Under the pieces are notes generated by a model. It saw only the letters and a list, made by a program, of their open reading frames with translations. It ran no database searches and was not told the origin of the DNA. Positions 1 to 9,911 of a DNA stretch of 64,000 nucleotides are shown here, piece by piece (positions within the stretch are counted from its first letter, which is position 1; the number at the start of each line of letters is the position of its first letter). A program made the translations under genes and the position numbers. This DNA is from Paucimonas lemoignei. Its GTDB lineage: Bacteria > Pseudomonadota > Gammaproteobacteria > Pseudomonadales > Pseudomonadaceae. Location of the stretch: contig LS483371.1 of assembly GCA_900475325.1 (NCBI GenBank), forward strand, positions 496,001 through 560,000, read 5' to 3'.

Positions 1-1
1 G

Positions 2-574
2 GCCGCACGCGGCTGGTCGCAGCAGAACATATTCCTGCCCGAGGCCCTGACCCTTGAGCTGGCCGCCGAGTGCCGCAAACGTGCGGCCGAAGGTGAGCTT
101 GCGCCTGCGGGCGTGGGCCGCGGACCTTTTCAGGAGATTCGCGAGGGGATACGGGGTGATCGCATTCAATGGATCGAGCCCGGCCAGGCCGAACCTTGCG
201 ATGTCTACCTGGGCTTGATGGACAGCGTGCGTCTGGCGCTCAATCGCGGGCTGTTTCTGGGGCTTGAGGATTTCGAAAGCCATTTCGCCCTTTACCCACC
301 GGGCGCTTTCTACCTCAAACACGTGGACCGCTTTCGCGACGATGATCGGCGCATGGTTTCGGCAGTGCTGTACCTCAATGATGCCTGGCAGCCGGAGCAT
401 GGCGGTCAGCTGCGCATGTTCTTCGACGATGCCACCCAGCATGAGGTGCAGCCCGGCGGAGGATGCCTGGTGGTGTTCATGTCTGGCGACATCCCCCACG
501 AAGTCCTGCCCGCCACCCGTGACCGGCTTTCCCTGACGGGCTGGTTCAGGCGGCGTGGGGATGGGATTTTTTGA
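2..574 (+). CDS. 2OG-Fe(II) oxygenase, SM-20/prolyl 4-hydroxylase type (5' end missing)
   Basis: The reading frame is open from the first bases of the window, so the gene begins upstream; about 190 C-terminal residues are visible. It looks like a non-haem iron dioxygenase that uses 2-oxoglutarate and O2 to hydroxylate a substrate. The iron ligands of this fold are visible: the HxD pair in YLKHVDRF (His codon at 320) and the distal His in HEVLP (codon at 497), followed by the 2-oxoglutarate-binding Arg in RDRLSLTGWF. A GTG at 113 could be misread as the start, but the sequence before it is coding and belongs to the same domain. The substrate cannot be told from sequence; prolyl hydroxylases acting on elongation factor Tu are one known branch of this family. 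Confidence 0.85.
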   Translation, partial: AARGWSQQNIFLPEALTLELAAECRKRAAEGELAPAGVGRGPFQEIREGIRGDRIQWIEPGQAEPCDVYLGLMDSVRLALNRGLFLGLEDFESHFALYPPGAFYLKHVDRFRDDDRRMVSAVLYLNDAWQPEHGGQLRMFFDDATQHEVQPGGGCLVVFMSGDIPHEVLPATRDRLSLTGWFRRRGDGIF

Positions 575-655
575 GTCTGCAGGCCAACGTGTGTCTGGAT
601 TGAACCTGTGGGAGCAATAAGCGCGGTTCGCAACCCTCGGTTGGAATGCTTTCCC

Positions 656-741
656 GTGGGAGCGAATTCATTCGCGAAGGCGTCCGACCGGTTGAACACC
701 TGTGGCTGACACAACGCTTTCGCGAATGAATTCGCTCCCAC
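656..741. repeat. REPIN-like inverted repeat, type A
   Basis: Left arm GTGGGAGCGAATTCATTCGC and a right arm that is its reverse complement, 86 bp overall. It lies between the convergent oxygenase and acetyltransferase genes. A partial arm (CCTGTGGGAGCAATAAGCG) sits just upstream at about 605. Confidence 0.9.
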
Positions 742-748
742 CGGTCTT

Positions 749-1282
749 CTATTGGCCGTGCGACGGTGGTGGGCAGCTTTTATAAGCAAACACCTCAAAC
801 ACCGCTGCATCGAGCGTGAATTCGCCAACCTTGCTCATGCCCATCCGGCGGTGTGCACGTAGGGATGGCTCGTTGTCGCCACGGATGAACAGCACACCCT
901 GACGGTTGGGCTCCAGCTCCAGCAGCTTGGCGAACATCAGTTGCGCCAGGCGTTGGCCGCGCTCGCTTTCGCTGACGCAGACCGGGCCGTAGATATAGGC
1001 GTCATGGTCGGCCCAGGGGTAAGCCTCAAGGGTTTTGTCGATGATCAGCAGCGGGCGCTGACTGCTGACCGCTTGAGAGGTTGTCATCAGGAAGGCGACG
1101 ACTTCATCCCCGCGGCAGGCGATGATCTGCGGCACGTCGGACATCATTTGCTCGACTTGCTCAGCCGTCAGTTCGGCCGCCAGCGACCCGCCTTGAGCAA
1201 TCTGATTGGCTTTCTGGAGTTTCAATAAGCCCGGCAAGTCGGCTTTGGTTGCCTGGCGAATGTTGATTTCAGGGGGTGTCAT
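749..1282 (-). CDS. GNAT family N-acetyltransferase
   Basis: About 177 residues. The N-terminus INIRQATKADLPGLLKLQ and the later VCVSESERGQRLAQLMFAKLLELEPNR are typical of the acetyl-CoA binding fold of Gcn5-related acetyltransferases; the R/QxxG/A-like loop is SERGQRLA. The acceptor substrate is not evident. I start it at the ATG at 1282 because AAAAGGTC lies at ribosome-binding distance. A further in-frame ATG at 1309 has no ribosome-binding site and lies against the serA terminator hairpin. The gene follows serA on the same strand but is separated from it by that terminator. Confidence 0.8.
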   Translation of the reverse strand: MTPPEINIRQATKADLPGLLKLQKANQIAQGGSLAAELTAEQVEQMMSDVPQIIACRGDEVVAFLMTTSQAVSSQRPLLIIDKTLEAYPWADHDAYIYGPVCVSESERGQRLAQLMFAKLLELEPNRQGVLFIRGDNEPSLRAHRRMGMSKVGEFTLDAAVFEVFAYKSCPPPSHGQ

Positions 1283-1310
1283 GTCATTTTGACCTTTTAT
1301 CTCGTCCATG

Positions 1311-1338
1311 AAAAAGGAGACCCGAAGGTCTCCTTTTG
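1311..1338 (-). terminator. Rho-independent terminator after serA
   Basis: AAAAGGAGACC, then a short loop, then GGTCTCCTTTT: a near-perfect hairpin with A and T runs on both sides. It can work in either direction but sits immediately 3' of serA on the minus strand. Confidence 0.8.
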
Positions 1339-1353
1339 TTCAGCCATTAAAGC

Positions 1354-2583
1354 TTAGAACAATACGCGGCTGCGGATTGTGCCCTTGATGTGTTGCAGCT
1401 TTTCCTGAGCCAGATCGGAGTACTCGGCATCGACGTCGATGACCACGTAGCCGACTTTCTCGTTGGTTTGCAGGAACTGACCGGAAATGTTGATGCCGTT
1501 TTCGGCGAAGACCTTGTTGATCTCCATCAGCACGCCCGGGATGTTCTCGTGGATGTGCAACAGACGGTGCTTGCCAGGGTGAGCGGGCAGGGCCACTTCC
1601 GGGAAATTGACCGAAGACACCGACGTACCGTTGTCGCTGTACTTGACCAGCTTCTCGGCCACTTCCAGACCGATGTTGGCCTGAGCTTCGGCGGTCGAGC
1701 CACCGATGTGCGGGGTCAGGATCACGTTGTCCAGGCCACGCAGCGGGCTTTCGAAGATGTCGTCGTTGGAGCGTGGCTCTACCGGGAACACGTCGATAGC
1801 GGCGCCGATCAAGTGTTTGTCCTTGATCGCGTCAGCCAGGGCGTCGAGGTCCACGACCGTGCCGCGAGCGGCGTTGATCAGGATCGCGCCTTTCTTCATG
1901 GCGCGGATTTCTTTCTCGCCAATCATCATCTGGGTGGACGGCAGTTCAGGCACGTGCAGCGACACGATGTCAGCCATGCCCAGCAGCTCGTTCAGGCTGG
2001 CGACCTGGGTCGCGTTGCCCAGTGGCAGCTTGGTCAGCGGGTCGTAGAAGAACACCTGCATGCCCAGGCTCTCGGCCAGGACAGACAGCTGAGTACCGAT
2101 CGAGCCGTAGCCGATGATGCCCAGTTTCTTGCCACGGATTTCAAAGGAGTTGGCAGCGCTCTTGATCCAGCCACCGCGATGGCAGGAAGCATTCTTCTCC
2201 GGGATGCCGCGCAGCAGCAGAATCGCTTCGGCCAGCACCAGCTCGGCCACCGAACGGGTGTTGGAGTACGGCGCGTTGAAGACAGCGATACCGCGTTCGC
2301 GGGCTGCGTTCAGGTCAACCTGGTTGGTACCGATGCAGAAGCAGCCGACCGCGACCAGTTTCTTCGCGTGGTCGAACAGCTCTTCAGTCAGTTGGGTGCG
2401 AGAGCGAATACCGATGAAATGAGCGTCGGCGATCTTTTCTTTCAGTTCGGCTTCCGGCAGAGACTTGGTGTGGTACTCGATGCTGGTGTAACCGGCTGCC
2501 TTGAGGACGTCCACAGCGGATTGATGGACGCCTTCGAGAAGAAGGAACTTGATCTTGCTCTTGTCGAGGGAAGTCTTGCTCAT
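1354..2583 (-). CDS. serA: D-3-phosphoglycerate dehydrogenase
   Basis: Oxidises 3-phosphoglycerate to 3-phosphohydroxypyruvate with NAD+, the first step of serine synthesis, and can also reduce 2-oxoglutarate to D-2-hydroxyglutarate. The 409-residue protein has the substrate domain (about 1-110 and 295-330) around a Rossmann NAD domain with GYGSIG at 158-163. Catalytic Arg240 is in NAARGTVVD, Glu269 in PVEP and His292 in PHIGGST. A C-terminal ACT domain (about 339-409) would bind serine for feedback inhibition. This is the short E. coli-type SerA. I start at MSKTSLDK (2583); the frame stays open 20 codons further upstream, but the conserved protein begins here. It is divergent from a D-2-hydroxyglutarate dehydrogenase gene, its known metabolic partner. 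Confidence 0.97.
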   Translation of the reverse strand: MSKTSLDKSKIKFLLLEGVHQSAVDVLKAAGYTSIEYHTKSLPEAELKEKIADAHFIGIRSRTQLTEELFDHAKKLVAVGCFCIGTNQVDLNAARERGIAVFNAPYSNTRSVAELVLAEAILLLRGIPEKNASCHRGGWIKSAANSFEIRGKKLGIIGYGSIGTQLSVLAESLGMQVFFYDPLTKLPLGNATQVASLNELLGMADIVSLHVPELPSTQMMIGEKEIRAMKKGAILINAARGTVVDLDALADAIKDKHLIGAAIDVFPVEPRSNDDIFESPLRGLDNVILTPHIGGSTAEAQANIGLEVAEKLVKYSDNGTSVSSVNFPEVALPAHPGKHRLLHIHENIPGVLMEINKVFAENGINISGQFLQTNEKVGYVVIDVDAEYSDLAQEKLQHIKGTIRSRVLF

Positions 2584-2654
2584 CTGCTTTAACCTGTGTC
2601 CCGGAGAAATTGGCAGTAAGTGAAGCATGCGCATATCGGCCAAAAGCTCGATTA

Positions 2655-2686
2655 GCGGGGGGCGTATGCTAGCATAAGCACCCCGC
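2655..2686. promoter_or_regulatory. 32-bp palindrome between serA and the divergent dehydrogenase gene
   Basis: Two 16-bp arms meet at 2670/2671. The inner 12 bp TATGCTAGCATA is a perfect palindrome, and the outer GCGGGG/CCCCGC also matches; 14 of 16 positions pair. It contains a TATGCT hexamer in each direction, which could serve as overlapping -10 boxes, but no good -35 was found for either. An operator for a dimeric regulator is a fair guess; a transcription-blocking hairpin is the alternative. Confidence 0.6.
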
Positions 2687-2750
2687 GAAACCCCATTCCT
2701 GGACGTGAACCGTTCTCAGGATGACCATGAATTGTTCGAGAGTTCCGTCG

Positions 2751-4145
2751 ATGACCCATCCTGCGTTGATAGATGAGCTGAAGACCCTGGTTGAGCCTGG
2801 CAAGGTGCTGACCGATGCCGACTCCCTGGAGGCCTACGGCAAGGACTGGACCAAGCAATATCCGCCGGCACCGACGGCCATTGTGTTTCCCAAGACCATC
2901 GAACAGGTTCAGGCCATCGTCCAGTGGGCTAACCGGCACACGGTTGCACTGGTCCCGTCGGGTGGCCGTACCGGGCTTTCCGCTGCTGCCGTGGCGGCCA
3001 ATGGTGAGGTGGTGGTTTCGTTCGATTACATGAATCAAGTGCTGGAGCTGAACCTGATCGAGCGCACCGCACGCGTTCAGCCAGGGGTGATCACCAAGCA
3101 GCTGCAGAACCTCGCGGAAGAAAACGGCCTGTATTACCCGGTCGATTTCGCGTCGTCCGGCTCCAGCCAGATTGGCGGCAACATCGGCACCAACGCTGGC
3201 GGGATCAAGGTGATTCGCTACGGCATGACCCGTAACTGGGTGGCGGGCCTGAAGGTCGTGACGGGCAAGGGCGACCTCCTTGAACTCAACAAAGACCTGA
3301 TCAAAAACGCTACTGGCTACGATTTGCGTCAGCTGTTCATTGGCGGCGAAGGCACGCTGGGCTTTGTGGTCGAGGCCACCATGCGCCTGGATCGCGCGCC
3401 GAAGAACCTCACCGCGATGGTCCTGGGCACCACCGATTTCGATTCGATCATGCCGGTGCTGCACGCCTTCCACGGCAAGCTGGACCTGACCGCCTTCGAA
3501 TTCTTCTCCGACAAGGCCTTTGCCCGGGTCATGAGCCGCGGTGATGTGCCATCGCCGTTCGATACGCCATGCCCGTTCTACGTGCTGCTGGAATTCGAAG
3601 CCACCACCGAAGACATCGCCAACGAGGCGCTGGCCACCTTCGAGCATTGCGTCGAACAGGGCTGGGTGCAGGATGGCGTGATGAGCCAGAGCGAACAGCA
3701 ACTGCAGAACCTGTGGAAGCTGCGCGAATACATCTCCGAGACCATCTCCCATTACACGCCGTACAAGAACGACATTTCGGTCACTGTCTCGAAAGTACCG
3801 GCCTTCCTGGGTGAAATCGACGCCATCGTGGCGGAGTACTACCCGGACTTCGAAGTGCTGTGGTACGGCCACATCGGCGACGGCAACCTGCACTTGAACA
3901 TCCTCAAGCCTGAGGGGCTGGACAAGGAAGAGTTCTTCGTCAAATGCGCCAAGGTCAACAAGTGGGTGTTCGAGACCGTGCAGAAGTACAACGGCTCGAT
4001 CTCCGCCGAGCATGGCGTGGGCATGACCAAACGGGATTACCTGGAGTACAGTCGTTCGCCGGTGGAAATCGAATACATGAAAGCTGTCAAGGCCGTGTTC
4101 GACCCGAACGGCATCATGAACCCCGGCAAGATCTTCGCTGTTTAA
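2751..4145 (+). CDS. D-2-hydroxyglutarate dehydrogenase (FAD-binding, GlcD-like)
   Basis: A 464-residue flavoprotein that oxidises D-2-hydroxyglutarate back to 2-oxoglutarate, passing electrons to an acceptor such as an electron-transfer flavoprotein. The N-terminal half is a PCMH-type FAD domain (VPSGGRTGLSAAAV and the GSSQIGGNIGTNAGG stretch). The C-terminal half is an FAD-oxidase C domain with the metal-binding HIGDGNLHLNI and the EHGVG motif near the end. Orientation and neighbour match the pair described in other pseudomonads, in which this enzyme pulls the unfavourable SerA reaction forward by removing 2-hydroxyglutarate. I start at MTHPALIDELK (2751); in-frame ATGs at 2721 and 2727 lie upstream. 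Exact substrate is inferred from neighbourhood and family. Confidence 0.85.
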   Translation: MTHPALIDELKTLVEPGKVLTDADSLEAYGKDWTKQYPPAPTAIVFPKTIEQVQAIVQWANRHTVALVPSGGRTGLSAAAVAANGEVVVSFDYMNQVLELNLIERTARVQPGVITKQLQNLAEENGLYYPVDFASSGSSQIGGNIGTNAGGIKVIRYGMTRNWVAGLKVVTGKGDLLELNKDLIKNATGYDLRQLFIGGEGTLGFVVEATMRLDRAPKNLTAMVLGTTDFDSIMPVLHAFHGKLDLTAFEFFSDKAFARVMSRGDVPSPFDTPCPFYVLLEFEATTEDIANEALATFEHCVEQGWVQDGVMSQSEQQLQNLWKLREYISETISHYTPYKNDISVTVSKVPAFLGEIDAIVAEYYPDFEVLWYGHIGDGNLHLNILKPEGLDKEEFFVKCAKVNKWVFETVQKYNGSISAEHGVGMTKRDYLEYSRSPVEIEYMKAVKAVFDPNGIMNPGKIFAV

Positions 4146-4172
4146 CCACCCCAACGAGACCCAGGAGCCGCC

Positions 4173-4838
4173 ATGAGCTATCAGCACAAGTATGTCGACG
4201 GAACGAGCATCCACTTCCCGATGGGCAAGGCTGTTTGCGTTGGCCGTAATTACGCCGAGCACGCTAAAGAACTGAACAACGCGGTGCCCACCGAGCCTCT
4301 GCTGTTCATCAAGCCCGGCAGCGCTGTGGTTGCGCTGGAAGGTGGTTTCACCATCCCGGCTGATCGCGGTTCGGTGCACTACGAAGCCGAAATCGTGGTC
4401 CTGATCGGCAAGCCGCTGAGCAAAAGCCCGACCCGTGAAGAAGTTCTGGATGCGATTTCAGGCTTCGCGCCGGGCCTGGACCTGACCTTGCGTGACCTGC
4501 AGACCAAGCTGCGCGACAAGGGTTACCCGTGGGAAGAAGCCAAGAGCTTCGATGGTGCTGCCGTCATCGCCCCGTTCGTTCCGGCTGAAACCTTCTCCGA
4601 CCTGACCGACATCGGCATTCGCCTGACCATCAATGGCGAAGTTCGTCAGGATGGCAACAGCCGCGACATGCTCAACCCGATCGTGCCGGTGATCCAGCAC
4701 ATGGCGGCGTGCTTCTCGCTGCAGGCTGGCGACGTGATCATGACCGGTACCCCGGCAGGCGTGGGCCCGCTGTTGGCCGGTGATGAGTTGTCCATCGAGC
4801 TGGTCGGTCAGAAAGCCTTCGAAAGCAGCGTTCGCTGA
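4173..4838 (+). CDS. Fumarylacetoacetate hydrolase family protein (YcgM-like)
   Basis: The 221-residue protein is a single FAH domain. It shows the CVGRNYAEHAKELN entry, the metal-binding acidic residues in HYEAEIVVLIG, an Asp in GLDLTLRDLQ, and the closing MTGTPAGVGPL loop. Small stand-alone members of this family act as acylpyruvate hydrolases or oxaloacetate decarboxylases; the substrate here is not known. It follows the 2-hydroxyglutarate dehydrogenase gene by 27 bp on the same strand and is followed by a terminator, so the two are probably one transcript. Confidence 0.85.
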   Translation: MSYQHKYVDGTSIHFPMGKAVCVGRNYAEHAKELNNAVPTEPLLFIKPGSAVVALEGGFTIPADRGSVHYEAEIVVLIGKPLSKSPTREEVLDAISGFAPGLDLTLRDLQTKLRDKGYPWEEAKSFDGAAVIAPFVPAETFSDLTDIGIRLTINGEVRQDGNSRDMLNPIVPVIQHMAACFSLQAGDVIMTGTPAGVGPLLAGDELSIELVGQKAFESSVR

Positions 4839-4855
4839 TTTTCAACGCGTGACCC

Positions 4856-4892
4856 AAAGCCGCCTGTGATGCCCATCACCGGCGGCTTTTTT
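4856..4892 (+). terminator. Rho-independent terminator
   Basis: AAAGCCGCC, a loop, then GGCGGCTTTTTT. It closes the dehydrogenase-FAH transcription unit. Confidence 0.9.
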
Positions 4893-5014
4893 ATTCGTAT
4901 GAGTGTGCGATAGAGTCAATTGGCGTTTTTTTCACAATTGATCTGGATAATCCTGCGTCCAGCCCCCGCTCGGGGCAATGTGCTACCAGATGCCATCTTG
5001 CTCAGGAACACTCA

Positions 5015-5935
5015 ATGACCAGCCCTTCGTCGCCCCGCAAATCCCCACGCCGTCTGCTGCGCCTGCGCTGGTATGCCTGGCTGTTGATCGCCGTGGTGAT
5101 CGGTTACGGGGTGGCCTTCGCCATGCATTGGGATGATCGCGGCCTGTTGTGGGTGGGCGAGCGATTTGAAAGCAAGGCCGAGCGTACCGCCAGCGTCTGG
5201 CTGCCAGACTATGTGGTCGATATCGATGCCAAGCCGTTGCCAGGCATGGAAAAGGATGAGGCGTCGGACCTCTCCTACAACCCGCTGACCAAAACCCTGT
5301 TTTCGGTGATGGGCAAGAATCCGTTTCTCGTCGAGCTGACGCTCAAGGGCGATGTATTGCGCAAGATGCCTCTGGTGGGCTGGAGCAATCCCGAAGCGGT
5401 GGCTGTGCTTGAAAACGGCTTCATGGCGATTGTTGATGAGCGCCAGCACCACTTGACCATCGTTAAGGTCACCCCGGAAACCACCACGCTGAACATTGCC
5501 GACTTCCCGCAATACGACCTCGGGCCGTCCAAGGATCAGAACAAGGCGTTTGAAGCGATCGCCTGGGACCCGCGCAATCAGCAATTGATCTTGGGCGAAG
5601 AACGCCCGGCGGCGATGTTCATCTGGAAGAGCGATGGTAGCGACAAGCTCACGGGTGACAAACACAAAGTCGTCAGTGATGCTCTCGACGTTCGCAACCT
5701 GTCCTCGCTGACCATCGAGCCGCGCACCGGGCATACCCTGGCGCTGTCGGCGGACTCGCACCTGCTTCTGGAGTTGAGCGAGCAGGGTAAGCAAGTGAGC
5801 TTCATGACTTTGCTGGGCGGCTTCAACGGCCTGAAGGACACCATCCCCCGCGCCGAAGGCGTGGCCTTCGATGATGACGGCAACCTGTACATCGTCAGCG
5901 AGCCGAATTTGTTTTATTCCTTCAAGAAGAAGTAG
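5015..5935 (+). CDS. SdiA-regulated (YjiK-like) domain protein, copy 1
   Basis: 306 residues. An Arg-rich N-terminus followed by one hydrophobic helix (WYAWLLIAVVIGYGVAFAM, about 24-42) suggests an inner-membrane anchor with the rest in the periplasm. The remainder matches the SdiA-regulated family, a beta-propeller-like fold with repeated strands such as DLSYNPLTKTLFSV, EAIAWDPRNQQLILGEE and AEGVAFDDDGNLYIVSEPNLFYSF. The biochemical role is not established. A similar gene follows 240 bp downstream on the same strand, so the two look like an old tandem duplication. Confidence 0.8.
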   Translation: MTSPSSPRKSPRRLLRLRWYAWLLIAVVIGYGVAFAMHWDDRGLLWVGERFESKAERTASVWLPDYVVDIDAKPLPGMEKDEASDLSYNPLTKTLFSVMGKNPFLVELTLKGDVLRKMPLVGWSNPEAVAVLENGFMAIVDERQHHLTIVKVTPETTTLNIADFPQYDLGPSKDQNKAFEAIAWDPRNQQLILGEERPAAMFIWKSDGSDKLTGDKHKVVSDALDVRNLSSLTIEPRTGHTLALSADSHLLLELSEQGKQVSFMTLLGGFNGLKDTIPRAEGVAFDDDGNLYIVSEPNLFYSFKKK

Positions 5936-5974
5936 CACCCGCTATCGATCAATCTGGATGTTCGGCGTTCTCCT

Positions 5975-6064
5975 GTGGGAGCGAATTCATTCGCGAAGAG
6001 GCCGGTACATCCGATGAATATGTGCCGGTCATTACATTGCTTTCGCGAATGAATTCGCTCCCAC
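5975..6064. repeat. REPIN-like inverted repeat, type A, 90 bp
   Basis: Arms GTGGGAGCGAATTC... and its reverse complement, flanked by TCCT and AGGA that extend the pairing. It separates the two SdiA-regulated paralogues. Confidence 0.92.
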
Positions 6065-6173
6065 AGGAGTGTGCAAGGCCTGGTCCAAATGTATTGATGG
6101 CCCACCGCCATTAAGCTTAAATTCATCTTCGCGTGCTATTCATGCTGCCCGCCCAACCCCTTGAGCTCTGTCA

Positions 6174-7079
6174 ATGCGCCTGTCTGCCCCCCGAATGTTT
6201 CTTGTGCTGGCTGTGATCCTGCTGGCGTTACTGGGCTTCTTTGCCAATCGTGAATACCGCTTCGTCGAGCGAGCCTCATTCAACTGGCAACTGCTTTGGC
6301 AGGACAAGGACGTACCCGCCATTGGCTTGAATGACTACAAGGTGGTGATTGAGGGCAAGGTCATTGAAGGCCTGGTGGATGACGTGTCGGCGCTGAGTTA
6401 CGACCCGGACCGCAAAAGCCTGTTTACTGTCACCAACCAGAACGCCGAGATGGTCGAGCTCAGCCTCGATGGCCGGATTCTGCGGCGCATCCCGTTGACC
6501 GGTTTTGGCGATGCAGAAGCGATCGAATACATCAGCCCCGGCATCTATGTGATCAGCGACGAGCGCAAGCAGCGTCTGATCAAGGTGCATATCGACGATG
6601 ACACCACCTTTCTGGATGCCGCTGACGCAGAACAATTGACCTTGGGGATCGGTGCGGGCAGCAATAACGGCTATGAAGGCCTGGCCTACGACACCAAAGG
6701 ACAGCGCCTGTTTGTCGCCAAAGAGCGTCGCCCGACGCAGATCATCGAGGTGCGGGGGTTCCCGAACATGAATACCGGTACACCCAGCGTGATTGAGGTG
6801 TCGTCTGACGCCAAGCGCGATGCGGGGCTGTTCCTGCGGGATATTTCCAGCCTGCAGTTCGATGAGCGCAGCGGGCATTTGCTGGCGTTGTCGGATGAGT
6901 CCCGGCAGATCGTGGAACTCGACACCAAGGGCCGCGCGGTTGCTAACGTCTCGTTAAGCAAAGGCTCGATGGGCCTGCGCAAAGACGTCCCCCAGGCCGA
7001 AGGGCTGGCCATGGACGACGACGGCACGCTGTACGTGACCAGCGAGCCGAATCTGTTTTACGTATTCAAAAAGCAGTGA
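6174..7079 (+). CDS. SdiA-regulated (YjiK-like) domain protein, copy 2
   Basis: 301 residues with a hydrophobic N-terminal helix (FLVLAVILLALLGFFA, about 9-24) and no cleavage motif, so it is probably membrane-anchored and faces the periplasm. The same propeller-like strands as in the upstream paralogue recur: ALSYDPDRKSLFTV, EGLAYDTKGQRLFVAKE and a near-identical ending, AEGLAMDDDGTLYVTSEPNLFYVFKK. Overall the two proteins differ substantially, so the duplication is not recent. Function unknown. Its ATG at 6174 lies directly after a TCTGTCA sequence with no strong ribosome-binding site. Confidence 0.8.
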   Translation: MRLSAPRMFLVLAVILLALLGFFANREYRFVERASFNWQLLWQDKDVPAIGLNDYKVVIEGKVIEGLVDDVSALSYDPDRKSLFTVTNQNAEMVELSLDGRILRRIPLTGFGDAEAIEYISPGIYVISDERKQRLIKVHIDDDTTFLDAADAEQLTLGIGAGSNNGYEGLAYDTKGQRLFVAKERRPTQIIEVRGFPNMNTGTPSVIEVSSDAKRDAGLFLRDISSLQFDERSGHLLALSDESRQIVELDTKGRAVANVSLSKGSMGLRKDVPQAEGLAMDDDGTLYVTSEPNLFYVFKKQ

Positions 7080-7106
7080 CCTGTGGGAGCCGTATCGGGA
7101 TCTGAC

Positions 7107-7196
7107 GTGGGACCGGCTTTAGCCGGGAAGAGGCCAGTACATCCATTCGATATCTACCGTCCGAAATACCGCATTCCCGGCTGAAGCCGGTCCCAC
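7107..7196. repeat. REPIN-like inverted repeat, type B, 90 bp
   Basis: Arms GTGGGACCGGCTTTAGCCGG and CCGGCTGAAGCCGGTCCCAC. It lies between convergent genes (the second SdiA-regulated paralogue and rpiA). Confidence 0.92.
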
Positions 7197-7240
7197 GGTG
7201 CTAGTCCAAGCCACGCTCCCACAAATGAATCAAAACGGGA

Positions 7241-7912
7241 TCAACGCTTCAGCGTCTTGACCCCTTCACTCGTCCCCAGCAACAGCAAATCCGCAGGGCG
7301 TGCCGCGAACAGGCCGTTGGTGACCACGCCGACGATGGCGTTGATCTGGCTTTCCACTTCTACCGGGTTGGTGATGTTCATGTTGTGCACATCAATGATG
7401 ATGTTGCCGTTGTCAGTCAGCACGCCTTCACGGTAGACCGGATCCCCGCCCAGCTTGACCAGTTGGCGAGCCACGTGGCTGCGGGCCATCGGGATGACTT
7501 CAACCGGCAGCGGGAACGCGCCCAGCACCGGTACCAGCTTGCTGGCGTCGGCGATGCAGATGAAGGTCTTGGCCACGGCGGCCACGATCTTTTCCCGAGT
7601 CAGAGCAGCCCCGCCGCCTTTTATCAGGTTCAGGTGCTCATCGCTTTCGTCGGCGCCGTCGATGTAGAACTCCAGATCGCTGACGGTATTGAGCTCGTAC
7701 ACCGGAATGCCATGGCCCTTGAGGCGTGCCGCGGTGGCTTCGGAGCTGGCCACGGCGCCGTCGAAGGCACCTTTGTGCTGAGCCAGTGCATCAATGAAGC
7801 AATTGGCGGTGGATCCGGTGCCGACACCGACGATGCTCTTGTCGTCCAGTTTCGGCAGGATGAAGTCCACGGCGGCCTGTGCCACGGCTTGCTTGAGTTG
7901 GTCCTGGTTCAT
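7241..7912 (-). CDS. rpiA: Ribose-5-phosphate isomerase A
   Basis: Interconverts ribose 5-phosphate and ribulose 5-phosphate in the non-oxidative pentose phosphate pathway. The 223-residue length is normal. The family motifs are intact: the phosphate-binding [11 protein letters not shown] near residue 31, the YIDGADESD loop and [14 protein letters not shown], which hold the catalytic Asp, Lys and Glu. It is divergent from ilvA with about 230 bp between them. Confidence 0.97.
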   Translation of the reverse strand: MNQDQLKQAVAQAAVDFILPKLDDKSIVGVGTGSTANCFIDALAQHKGAFDGAVASSEATAARLKGHGIPVYELNTVSDLEFYIDGADESDEHLNLIKGGGAALTREKIVAAVAKTFICIADASKLVPVLGAFPLPVEVIPMARSHVARQLVKLGGDPVYREGVLTDNGNIIIDVHNMNITNPVEVESQINAIVGVVTNGLFAARPADLLLLGTSEGVKTLKR

Positions 7913-7938
7913 GCGGGCTCCACGGATTGGTTTTTAGT

Positions 7939-8010
7939 GTGGGAGCTGCCGAAGGCTGCGAATTGCGCTGTATCAGACAGAACGGATTCGCAGCCTTCGG
8001 CAGCTCCTAC
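7939..8010. repeat. REPIN-like inverted repeat, type C, 72 bp
   Basis: Arms GTGGGAGCTGCCGAAGGCTG and CAGCCTTCGGCAGCTCCTAC. It lies in the rpiA-ilvA divergent region, so it is within about 140 bp of the ilvA start. Confidence 0.9.
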
Positions 8011-8146
8011 AGGAAGAATAGTGTGTAAAAAGGGCGCGCATTATAGCGACATGCCACCTGCAAAGCCCCGTGATTCGTATGGTCGTGTGTCGGAGTGCGG
8101 GTTAGACTTCCAGCCCATGTCCTTCTTTGCCAGTGATGTCGCCCCG

Positions 8147-9661
<1,515 letters not shown>

Positions 9662-9755
9662 TGCTCAGAGGTTCGCGCATTCCCCGTGGGAGATCCGCTC
9701 CGTCTTCGACCCCGCGCTGTCCCGCAGCAAACACAGGACCTGTGGGACGACCGGG

Positions 9756-9847
9756 GTGGCGCTCCACCTTGCTCGCGAAGAGGCCGGGACATTGGGACAT
9801 ATTTCTGAAGGCAGGAAAATAGCCTTCGCGAGCAAGCTCGCTCCCAC
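9756..9847. repeat. REPIN-like inverted repeat, type D, degenerate left arm
   Basis: The right arm TTCGCGAGCAAGCTCGCTCC is intact up to 9847. The left arm is decayed (GTGGCGCTCCACCTTGCTCG). It occupies most of the gap between ilvA and the DUF2269 gene. Confidence 0.7.
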
Positions 9848-9911
9848 GGGGGGGAATGTGTTGTCCCGAGGCTTATATTCAACCAGTCGGCCCACTTGGA
9901 GCAGATAGAAA

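Noticed and set aside
656..1000. Regular palindromes as a possible CRISPR array
   Set aside because: Elements are scattered singly between genes, with no spacer-repeat array and no cas genes.
2652..4379. 575-residue open frame antisense to the 2-hydroxyglutarate dehydrogenase gene
   Set aside because: His/Gln/Val-rich composition typical of antisense reading of GC-rich genes; no motif.
7385..8146. Long in-frame extension upstream of ilvA
   Set aside because: It runs through the antisense of rpiA and a REPIN; the IlvA fold starts at 8147.
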